Below are positions 32,750 through 39,615 of a stretch of DNA of 39,615 nucleotides, piece after piece. The DNA is taken from positions 1-39,615 of the forward strand of contig JBOHUC010000052.1 of NCBI GenBank assembly GCA_050733935.1. Reading direction: 5' to 3'. The position numbers and the translations under genes are program-made. The DNA is from JBOHUC01 sp050733935 (GTDB lineage: Bacteria; Eisenbacteria; RBG-16-71-46; DASYSL01). The notes beneath the pieces are model-generated. The model saw nothing but the letters and a program-made list of their open reading frames with translations. It was not told the origin of the DNA and ran no database searches. Numbering within the stretch: position 1 is the first letter of the stretch; each line of letters opens with the position of its first letter.

Positions 32750-33199
32750 TTAGCGGCGCGTGGTTCCTGGATTGTCGCTCGGCTCGATCTGCGTCGGGCT
32801 CGATTCCGCGGTCGCCATCGTCACGGCCGACAGCGCGCTCTTCTTCGAGTTCGCGCTCACGGCCTTCACGCGGTAGTAGCCCTCACCCGCGCCCGCCGAA
32901 ATCTGGAACTCGGTCGAGGTCACCGGCGAGCTTGTGACGAGCTGGTAGGCGTTCTCGCGCGAAGGATCGGGCGCGTAGCGGTGCACCTCGTATCCGATCA
33001 CCGTGGCTTCGCTGTTCGCGTCCCAGGCGAGGACCGTCTGGTTGCCCCGCGCTTCCGCGCGGAGGTTGGCCGGCGCGCTCGGCGCAGCGGCGTCGAGATC
33101 GGGATCGCCGCTCGAAATCGGGTTGTCGGTGCCACAACCCGCGAGGGCGATGAGCCCCACGAACAAAGCGGCCAGCGGAGCATTGCGACGCGAAACCAT
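32750..33199 (-). CDS. Small FnIII-domain lipoprotein
   Basis: A 149-residue lipoprotein. ATG 33199 has an ideal Shine-Dalgarno (AAGGAGGT, 9 nt upstream) and opens a signal peptide ending LALAGC, the lipobox. Residues about 40-130 form one fibronectin type III domain (APSAPANLRAEARGNQTVLAW, VIGYEVHRYA, FQISAGAGEGYYRVKAVSANSKKSALSA). The longer frame to 33316 has no basis. FnIII domains on small lipoproteins usually serve binding or spacing; the partner is unknown. It converges on the subtilase gene. Confidence 0.8.
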   Translation of the reverse strand: MVSRRNAPLAALFVGLIALAGCGTDNPISSGDPDLDAAAPSAPANLRAEARGNQTVLAWDANSEATVIGYEVHRYAPDPSRENAYQLVTSSPVTSTEFQISAGAGEGYYRVKAVSANSKKSALSAVTMATAESSPTQIEPSDNPGTTRR

Positions 33200-33551
33200 G
33201 GCGGTGCTACCTCCTTGTCCGGATACACTCGGTCGGACTGTCGGTCGACAGCCCGTTCTCCCTCCGTGGGAGTGCGCGTCCTGCATTCCCGCAAGCGTCG
33301 TGCCACCGGGGGGCACGGCGCCGGGGCGGACGTTTTTCGGGCTCTTAGTCCGGTCGAGCGCCGGCGGTTAACGGAATGCCGCGCAACCTGCAAGGCCCGA
33401 CTACCTCATCCCGTTTCAAATGCACGATCGGAACCTCGGCCGCGCGCCCGGGGTTTCGGCCGCGTGAGACCGCACGCGCGGAGCCGTGCGCCTTGCATGA
33501 CCTCGTGGTGTTCGTGGCGCAAAGCGCAACATCGGGCGCCGGCCGCCCGTC
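33200..33551. other. Intergenic region between divergent lipoprotein and M23 genes
   Basis: No convincing gene. It holds small inverted repeats (CTGTCGGTCGACAG near 33238, and a CGTGCC/GGCACG pair near 33299-33316 followed by a short T-run at about 33333). The M23 promoter begins at its right edge. A small RNA is possible but not supported. Confidence 0.45.
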
Positions 33552-33581
33552 TTGACCCCTTCGCGGACGCGTTGTTACGGT
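33552..33581 (+). promoter_or_regulatory. Promoter TTGACC-N18-TACGGT, leaderless start of M23 gene
   Basis: TTGACC (33552-33557) is 18 nt from TACGGT (33576-33581), with only 6 nt to GTG 33588. The start would fall on or next to the GTG, so the mRNA is probably leaderless. Confidence 0.6.
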
Positions 33582-33587
33582 CGAAAC

Positions 33588-35576
33588 GTGCGATCCATCC
33601 GCTTGGCGGGACTTGTTTTGGGTTTGGGCCTGGCGGCCTTCCTCCTGTCCCTGTCCGCGCGGGGTGCGGATCGCTTCCTCGCGCCGCTCGCGACCACCCC
33701 GGGCCTCACCTCGGGTTTTGGCGAGTACCGGGACGGCCGCTTCCACGCGGGCATCGACTATTCCACGGAGCAAACGACCGGCAAGCCCGTGCGCGCGATC
33801 GCGGATGGCTGGGTGTGGCGCGTGCGAAGCTCCGGCGTGGGCTACGGGCGCTCGCTCTACTTCCGCCTCGCCGACGGCCGCACGGCCGTGTTCGCTCACC
33901 TCGAGCGCTTCGCTCCGGCGATCGAGTCCTACGTCGCCGCCCGTCAGGATTCGAGCGGCGAGTACGAGCAGGATCTCTTCCCTCCTGAACGGAAACTGCG
34001 CTTCAAGGCCGGCGAGACGCTCGCCTGGTCCGGCGAAACGGGCGCCGGTCCGCCGCACCTCCACTTCGAGCTCCGCCACGGCGACATGAACCTGAACCCG
34101 CTCACGCACGGGTTCGCCGTCGCGGATCGCACGCCTCCCACCCTCGCGTCGGTGTGGCTCGTGCCGGCGGGGCCCCGGTCGCGCGTGGACGGCGGGTTCG
34201 ATCCAAGGCGCATCGGGTTCGCGTCGGGCAAGTCCTCCCGGGTGGCGGAGGTGCGCGGGCCGTTTCATCTGATGGTGGAGACCTGGGACCGGGTCGACGG
34301 TCGCCCGAACCGGCTTGCGACCTATGGGCTCAGTGCGACCCTGGACGGGGCGCCCGCGTTCGAAGCTTTGCTCGACTCCGTGGCCTGGGATCACATGACC
34401 GAGTCGGAAACGGTCTTCGACTACGCGGCCGTTCTTGACGGCTCGACCGATCGGCGAAGGCTTGCGCTTCTTCCGGGGACACGTGCGGGCATCGTCCGAC
34501 GCGGACCCCCGGTGTGGTCGCTTCGTCCCGGAGAGCGGACGATCCGGATCGAGGCGCGCGACGAGGCGGGCAATCGGTCGGAAGCGACTCTCATCGTGCG
34601 CGCGATCGAGGGGTCGGAGGATGGAGTCGCTTCGGTGAACGCGGCAGGCGAATTCCTTCCGGCGGCGGGCGCGGATCCTCCCGTGCGCGTGACCGCGCGC
34701 GGGGCGACGGTGTACGTGGGCGTGCGGGCTTCGGGGAACGACGTCCAATGGAAGGCCGGGCGCGCGCTCGTTTCTTCCGACACGCTGCGCGCAGGCAATG
34801 CAATCGTCCGGTCGTTCGGAGTGGATCCGGAGCACGCCGCGTCCGACGACGGCTGGGTGATCGCACCCCGCGGCCTCTGGCACGTCCGGCTCGTGGGAGC
34901 GACTCCTGAACCGGATTCGATCGCGGTCGGCCGGCTTCGCCTCCGGTTCGAGCGTGACGCGTGGTTCGAGCCCACGGCCCTGGTGGGAACGATCGCAAAT
35001 GGCGGATCGCCCGTGAGCGGCACCGGCGAGCTCGTGCCGTTCCGCGATCGCGCGGCCGTCGAGATCGGGCCCGCCGATGCCGTGCTCCGCACGGCCGCGC
35101 GCGTCGAGCTCGGACTCGAAGGCGCGGATGTCGTGCCGCGCGATCCCGAAGCCGCCGATCGCAGAGGTCTCGGGCTCTACGTCCGGCAGGGCGGGGGATC
35201 GTGGTCCCTCGTCACGACCGACATTGATTCGCTCGGACGCCTGACCGGCTCGACGCGCCGGCTCGGCACGTTCGCCGTCCTGCGCGACACCGTGCCTCCC
35301 GCAATTGTTGTCCGATACCGGAGGGATACTGTGATTCCCGCCTCGGTGCCCGCGATCTTCGCGACGCTCCGGGATCGCGGTTCGGGCCTTTCTGCGCGCG
35401 ATCAGAAGATGTTCGTGGACGGCCGGCGCGTGCCTGCGGAATACGATTCCGATGCCGATCGTCTGACCTTCAGGCCGCGCACGCCGTTGTCCACCGGAGT
35501 CCACATCGTGCGCTTCGAAGCGCTCGATCGCGCGGGCAATCGAGCTTCCACCGAGGTGCCGTTGGAGGTACGGTAG
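33588..35576 (+). CDS. Exported M23 (LytM) metallopeptidase
   Basis: A 662-residue exported protein. GTG 33588 opens the signal peptide (RSIRLAGLVLGLGLAAFLLSLSARGA); the longer frame to 33552 would translate the promoter. Residues about 40-170 form the LytM domain with zinc ligands His53 and Asp57 (FHAGIDYST) and His157/His159 (PPHLHFELR), all intact, so it can probably cut peptidoglycan cross-bridges. The long C-terminal part, residues about 180-660, is a run of beta-sandwich-like segments (RTIRIEARDEAGNRSEATLIVRAI, HIVRFEALDRAGNRASTEVPLEV) that may bind wall or regulate the enzyme. It ends 7 bp before dnaE and is cotranscribed with it. Confidence 0.88.
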   Translation: MRSIRLAGLVLGLGLAAFLLSLSARGADRFLAPLATTPGLTSGFGEYRDGRFHAGIDYSTEQTTGKPVRAIADGWVWRVRSSGVGYGRSLYFRLADGRTAVFAHLERFAPAIESYVAARQDSSGEYEQDLFPPERKLRFKAGETLAWSGETGAGPPHLHFELRHGDMNLNPLTHGFAVADRTPPTLASVWLVPAGPRSRVDGGFDPRRIGFASGKSSRVAEVRGPFHLMVETWDRVDGRPNRLATYGLSATLDGAPAFEALLDSVAWDHMTESETVFDYAAVLDGSTDRRRLALLPGTRAGIVRRGPPVWSLRPGERTIRIEARDEAGNRSEATLIVRAIEGSEDGVASVNAAGEFLPAAGADPPVRVTARGATVYVGVRASGNDVQWKAGRALVSSDTLRAGNAIVRSFGVDPEHAASDDGWVIAPRGLWHVRLVGATPEPDSIAVGRLRLRFERDAWFEPTALVGTIANGGSPVSGTGELVPFRDRAAVEIGPADAVLRTAARVELGLEGADVVPRDPEAADRRGLGLYVRQGGGSWSLVTTDIDSLGRLTGSTRRLGTFAVLRDTVPPAIVVRYRRDTVIPASVPAIFATLRDRGSGLSARDQKMFVDGRRVPAEYDSDADRLTFRPRTPLSTGVHIVRFEALDRAGNRASTEVPLEVR

Positions 35577-35583
35577 CGCGGTC

Positions 35584-38500
35584 ATGGAGCGCCCCGACTT
35601 CGTCCACCTGCACGGTCATTCCGACTACAGCCTGCTCGACGGCGCCTGCCGCATCGACGACATGGTGCGTCGTGCGTCCGAGTACCGGATGCCCGCGCTC
35701 GCGCTCACCGATCACGGGAATCTGTTCGGCGCGGTCGAGTTCTACGAGAAGTGCAGGAAGGCGGGCGTGAAGCCGATCCTCGGCATGGAGGCGTACATCA
35801 CGCCCGGGCCGCGGCAGGATCGCTCGCGCGGCGAAGGCAACTTCCACATGATCCTGCTCGCCAAGGATCGCGTGGGCTATCAGAACCTGATCAAACTCAC
35901 GTCCACCGCCTACGTCGACGGCTTCTATTACAAGCCGCGCATCGACCGCGACGTGCTCGCCGAGTGCCACGAGGGCCTCGTCGGACTCACGGCCTGCCTC
36001 AAAGGCGAGGTCAACCAGGCGCTCCTCAAGGAGCAGATCGAGGACGCCGAGGGCACAGCACTCTTCTATCGCGAGCTGTTCGGCCCGGGGAACTTCTTCC
36101 TCGAAGTACAGAACCACGGCATTCCCGAGGAGCTCACCGCGGGGCGCCGGATGGTCGACGTCTCGAAGAAGACGGGCATCCCGCTCGTCGTCACGAACGA
36201 CTTCCACTATTTGAATCCGGCGGACGCCGAGCCGCACGACGTCCTGCTCGCGCTCGGCCACGGGAAGACGCTCGACGATCCGAAGCGCATGCGCTACCGC
36301 TCCGACCAGATGTACTTCAAGTCGCAGGACGAGATGTGGCGTCTGTTCGGCGAGGAGCTGCCGCTTGCGCTCCGGCAGACGCGCGAGATCGCGGACCTCT
36401 GCAACCTCGACCTCACGTACGAGAACCGCCTCCCCGTGTTCCCACTGCCCGAGGGCGAGACCTCCGCCGCGCGCTACCTGCGAAGACTCGCGGAAGCGGG
36501 CCTCGTCGATCGCTACGGCGCGCCCGCGCCCGAGCTCTCGCAGCGGCTCGAGTACGAACTCTCGGTCATCGACCGACTCGGCTTTTCGTCCTACTTCCTG
36601 ATCGTCCGCGACTTCATCCACTTTGCGCGCTCGCAGGGGATCGGCGTCGGGCCCGGCCGCGGCTCGGTGGCCGGATCCCTCGTCGCGTACGCACTCTGGA
36701 TCACGGACATCGATCCGATCCGCTACGGGCTCATCTTCGAGCGCTTCCTGAATCCCGAGCGCATCTCGATGCCCGACATCGATCTCGATTTCGAGGACGC
36801 GCGCCGGGGCGAGGTCATCGACTACGTGAAGGAGAAGTACGGCGAGCGCTCGGTGAGCCAGATCATCACGTTCGGCCGGATGAAGGCGAAGGCCGTGATC
36901 CGGGACGTCGCGCGGGTCCTCGGCATGCCGTTCAGCGAAGGCGACCGGATCGCGAAGCTCGTGCCCGAGACGCTCAACATCACGCTCGAGGAAGCGATTC
37001 GCCAGGTGCCCGATCTCGCGCAGCTCGCCGGACGCGCGGACGAGTACGGAAAGCTCATCCGCTGCGCGAAGTCGCTCGAGGGCATGGCGCGGCACGCGTC
37101 CGTGCACGCGGCCGGTGTGCTGATTGCGCCTGGGCCGCTCGTCGACCACGTGCCGCTCTACCGCTCGAACAAGGACGAAATCACGACCCAGTGGGACATG
37201 CGGGCGTGCGAGAAGGCCGGACTCCTCAAGATGGACTTCCTGGGCCTCCGAACGATGTCCGTGCTCGACGAGACGACGCGTCTCCTCGACCGCCATGCGG
37301 GAACGCGGCTCGACGTCGCAAAGATCCCGCTCGACGACCGCGCGACGCTCGGTCTCCTCGGGCGCGGCCAGACGGTCGCCGTGTTCCAGCTCGAGTCCTC
37401 GGGCATGCGCGATCTCCTGCGCCGCCTCCAGCCGCAGAAGTTCGAGGACGTCGCGGCCGTGGTCGCCCTGTACCGTCCCGGCCCGATGGAGATGATCCCG
37501 GACTTCATCGAGCGCCGGCACGGAAGGCGGAAGATCGAATACGACATCCCGTCGCTCGCCGGAATTCTCGACGAGACCTACGGGGTCATGGTCTACCAGG
37601 AGCAGGTCATGCAGATCGCCTCGAGCGTCTCGGGCTTCACGATGGCGCGCGCGGACGTGCTCCGGAAGGCCATGGGGAAGAAGGATCCCAAGGTCATGGC
37701 CGAGCAGGAGGCCGACTTCTTGAAGGGGGCGAAGGAGAAAGGCATCCCCGAGCGGAAGTCGAAGGCACTCTTCCGGCTGATCGAGAAGTTCGCGGGCTAC
37801 GGCTTCAACAAGTCGCACGCGGCCGCTTATGCGCTCCTTGCGTATCAGACCGCGTACCTCAAGGAGCACCATCCGGTCGCGTTCATGGCCGCGAATCTGT
37901 CCTCGGAGATCGGGAACTCGGACCGCATCGCCACCCTGATCGACGAAGTGCGGCGCATGGGCATTCGGCTCCTTCCGCCGTCGATCAACCACTCGGAGTG
38001 GCGCTTCGATCTCGAGGACGGCGCGATCCGCTTCGGCCTCGGCGCGATCAAGAACACGGGACAGGGTGCGATGGCGGCGATCGTCTCCGCACGGGCGCAG
38101 GGCGGAACGTTCTTCGACCTGTTCGACTTCGCAAGCCGTGTCGAGAGCAAGGCGCTCAATCGCCGGATGGTCGAAAGCCTCGTTCAGGCGGGCGCGTTCG
38201 ACGAGTTCGCAGGCGACCGCGCGCGGCTCTTCGCGGCCGTGCCGACCGCCCTCGACTGGGGCGCGCGTCGCAGACAGGAAGCGAGCGCGGGCCAGGCTTC
38301 GCTCTTCGGCGGCGAGAGCCCCGCCGCGGTGACGCCGCCTACGCTTCCGTCCGTTCCCGCATGGAGCGCACTCGAGCGCGCCGGAAAGGAGAAGGAGGTC
38401 CTCGGCTTCTACGTTTCGGGACATCCGCTCGAGACGTTCAAGGAGGACCTGCGCCGGCTCACGAGCGGAACGCTCGCGCACTACGCGAAGCAGACGCAGG

Positions 38501-39003
38501 GCACTCCCGTGCGAGCGGCCGGCATGGTGACGGCGCTCCGCCGCACTGCGACGCGGAAGGGCGAGCCGATGGCGTTCTGCACGCTCGAGGACATGACGGG
38601 CACGATCGAGCTCCTCGTGTTTCCGGAATGCTTCGCGAAGTGGGGGAAGAATCTCGCGGACGAAGCGATGGTCTGGGTCAAGGGCCAGGTCGGTGCGCGC
38701 GACGCCGAGGACCGGAAGATCGTGGCCGAGGAGGTGCGCCCGTTCGACGAAGCGCGCATGAAGAGTCTCGGCTTCTACGTGGCCCTGGGGCCGGACGTGC
38801 CCGAGTCGGTTCGCGAGGGTCTCGACCGCCTGTTCAGCACGCGGCCGGGTCCGCTCCCCGTGTTCGTCGAGGTGACCGAGCCCGACGGAACGACCGTCGT
38901 CCTGCGTTCCGGTCGCTACCGGGTCGCGTTCGACGAGGCGCTCCGCGCGGAGTGCGACGCGCTCGTCGGGCCCGGACGGTCGCGCTACGGAGCGCGCCTG
39001 TAA
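35584..39003 (+). CDS. dnaE: DNA polymerase III alpha subunit
   Basis: The 1139-residue catalytic subunit of the replicative polymerase, close to the usual length of DnaE1. The PHP domain starts at HLHGHSDYS (His8, His10). The polymerase carries GPGRGSVAGSL (from residue 356) and the three catalytic Asp residues: Asp398 and Asp400 in PDIDLDF and Asp551 in KMDFLGL, matching Escherichia coli Asp401, Asp403 and Asp555. HASVHAAGV and a C-terminal OB fold (VRAAGMVTALRRTATRKGEPMAFCTLEDMTG) follow. The gene follows the M23 gene by 7 bp and its stop TAA overlaps the accA start as TAATG, giving a translationally linked peptidase-dnaE-accA unit. dnaE-accA adjacency is common. Confidence 0.97.
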   Translation: MERPDFVHLHGHSDYSLLDGACRIDDMVRRASEYRMPALALTDHGNLFGAVEFYEKCRKAGVKPILGMEAYITPGPRQDRSRGEGNFHMILLAKDRVGYQNLIKLTSTAYVDGFYYKPRIDRDVLAECHEGLVGLTACLKGEVNQALLKEQIEDAEGTALFYRELFGPGNFFLEVQNHGIPEELTAGRRMVDVSKKTGIPLVVTNDFHYLNPADAEPHDVLLALGHGKTLDDPKRMRYRSDQMYFKSQDEMWRLFGEELPLALRQTREIADLCNLDLTYENRLPVFPLPEGETSAARYLRRLAEAGLVDRYGAPAPELSQRLEYELSVIDRLGFSSYFLIVRDFIHFARSQGIGVGPGRGSVAGSLVAYALWITDIDPIRYGLIFERFLNPERISMPDIDLDFEDARRGEVIDYVKEKYGERSVSQIITFGRMKAKAVIRDVARVLGMPFSEGDRIAKLVPETLNITLEEAIRQVPDLAQLAGRADEYGKLIRCAKSLEGMARHASVHAAGVLIAPGPLVDHVPLYRSNKDEITTQWDMRACEKAGLLKMDFLGLRTMSVLDETTRLLDRHAGTRLDVAKIPLDDRATLGLLGRGQTVAVFQLESSGMRDLLRRLQPQKFEDVAAVVALYRPGPMEMIPDFIERRHGRRKIEYDIPSLAGILDETYGVMVYQEQVMQIASSVSGFTMARADVLRKAMGKKDPKVMAEQEADFLKGAKEKGIPERKSKALFRLIEKFAGYGFNKSHAAAYALLAYQTAYLKEHHPVAFMAANLSSEIGNSDRIATLIDEVRRMGIRLLPPSINHSEWRFDLEDGAIRFGLGAIKNTGQGAMAAIVSARAQGGTFFDLFDFASRVESKALNRRMVESLVQAGAFDEFAGDRARLFAAVPTALDWGARRRQEASAGQASLFGGESPAAVTPPTLPSVPAWSALERAGKEKEVLGFYVSGHPLETFKEDLRRLTSGTLAHYAKQTQGTPVRAAGMVTALRRTATRKGEPMAFCTLEDMTGTIELLVFPECFAKWGKNLADEAMVWVKGQVGARDAEDRKIVAEEVRPFDEARMKSLGFYVALGPDVPESVREGLDRLFSTRPGPLPVFVEVTEPDGTTVVLRSGRYRVAFDEALRAECDALVGPGRSRYGARL

Positions 39004-39615
39004 TGGTCGCCCGCACTCCGGGGGCCACGGCTGGAAGGCCGCGGGCGCGCGCGAGGAAGTCCGCAGGATCGGCGGGCGGCGGGCCGTGGCTCGACTTCGA
39101 GAAGCCGATCGTCGAGCTCGAGCAGAAGATCGCGGAGCTCCGCGAGCACGCGAACGACGAGAACTTCTCGCTCGAAAAGGAGCTCGTCCAGCTCGAAGCG
39201 AAAGCCGACAAGCTCCGCCACAAGGTCTACGACAATCTGACGCGCTACCAGCGCGTGCAGCTCGCGCGCCATCCAAGGCGTCCGTATCTCCTCGACTATG
39301 TGGATCGGCTGGTCGAAGGGTTCACCGAGCTCCACGGCGATCGCGGGTTCGCGGACGACCGCGCGATCGTGGGCGGACTCGGCCGCATGGCGGGACGGCC
39401 GCTTCTCGTCGTGGGAACGCAGAAGGGCCGCGACACGAAGGAGAATCTCCTCCGCCGTTTCGGCATGGCGAATCCTGAAGGCTACCGGAAGGCGCTTCGC
39501 TTGATGCAGCTTGCGAGCAACTTCGACGTGCCGATTCTCTCGCTCGTCGACACCGCGGGCGCGTACCCGGGAATCGGGGCCGAGGAGCGCGGCCAGGCCG
39601 AAGCCATCGCGCGCA
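39003..39615 (+). CDS. accA: Acetyl-CoA carboxylase carboxyltransferase alpha subunit, 3' end outside window
   Basis: ATG 39003 overlaps the dnaE stop (TAATG). The visible 204 codons include a basic Ala/Gly-rich extension, then WLDFEKPIVELEQKIAELRE, a helical coiled region, HPRRPYLLDYVDRLVEGFTELHGDRGFADDRAIVGG and ILSLVDTAGAYPGIGAEERGQAEAIAR, all typical of AccA, which with AccD makes malonyl-CoA for fatty acid synthesis. The N-terminal extension of about 28 residues is longer than in Escherichia coli. The reading frame runs off the right edge of the window. Confidence 0.95.
   Translation, partial: MVARTPGATAGRPRARARKSAGSAGGGPWLDFEKPIVELEQKIAELREHANDENFSLEKELVQLEAKADKLRHKVYDNLTRYQRVQLARHPRRPYLLDYVDRLVEGFTELHGDRGFADDRAIVGGLGRMAGRPLLVVGTQKGRDTKENLLRRFGMANPEGYRKALRLMQLASNFDVPILSLVDTAGAYPGIGAEERGQAEAIAR

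Noticed and set aside
35470..39276. 1268-residue minus-strand reading frame opposite dnaE
   Set aside because: It is an antisense shadow of dnaE caused by high GC at third positions; its translation is Arg/His/Asp-rich with no motifs. The same applies to 10478-13189 and 33345-35585 on the minus strand.

Overview
The window is a 39.6 kb piece of a high-GC bacterial chromosome with diderm (outer-membrane) features: lipoproteins, a probable outer-membrane barrel, secreted proteins with FlgD/T9SS-type C-terminal Ig-like domains, and a SPOR-domain envelope protein. The FlgD-type tails, DUF4382 and DNRLRE lipo/exoproteins and a kinase-STAND-TPR fusion point to the FCB side of the tree. My best guess is a Candidatus Eisenbacteria-like lineage. 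That is inference, because no 16S rRNA or marker set is present. TGA, TAG and TAA are all used as normal stops.

Layout: 1-1.3 kb (minus) holds a probable metal-related set: a small Cys-rich exported protein, a barrel protein split by in-frame stops, and a YHS-domain protein cut by the window edge. 1.4-5.7 kb (minus) holds three large exported proteins (GEVED, DNRLRE and an eight-repeat protein with a FlgD-type tail). 5.9-9.6 kb has an S9 peptidase facing a GT39-like membrane protein. 9.7-14.8 kb (plus) has a helical lipoprotein, a TIMP-like exported protein, a 995-residue kinase-STAND-TPR protein and an unknown exported protein. 14.9-19.1 kb has a GAF-GGDEF protein with a degenerate active site, a PLP dehydratase, a membrane PP2C/SpoIIE phosphatase and a DUF4382 lipoprotein. 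19.1-23.7 kb has a membrane protein, a DUF885 protein with an altered HExxPGH motif, a bPH-like protein and a Tat-exported aldo/keto reductase. 23.7-25.3 kb is a lower-GC insert with two unknown exported genes beside tRNA-Glu, with partial copies of the tRNA 3' end on its far side. 25.5-29.4 kb has a radical SAM protein, a DamX-like AAA-SPOR protein and pyrE. 29.5-33.2 kb has a large subtilase with an FG-GAP propeller and a FnIII lipoprotein. 33.6-39.6 kb has an M23 peptidase, dnaE and the start of accA, tightly packed.

The most interesting signal is a shared C-terminal tail, S-W-G-[RK]-[VIL]-K-x-x-[YF]-R, placed exactly at the stop codon of four otherwise unrelated exported proteins (1449-2969, 3134-3877, 10497-11003, 14112-14846). 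It looks like a short sorting or anchoring tag and I do not recognise it as a named one. Two other exported proteins instead end in FlgD-type domains, suggesting two parallel routing classes. A second theme is promoters: a -10 of the form TANNCT recurs, with TTGAC/GTGAC -35 boxes where visible, and in several cases sits 6-7 nt before the start codon, implying leaderless mRNAs.
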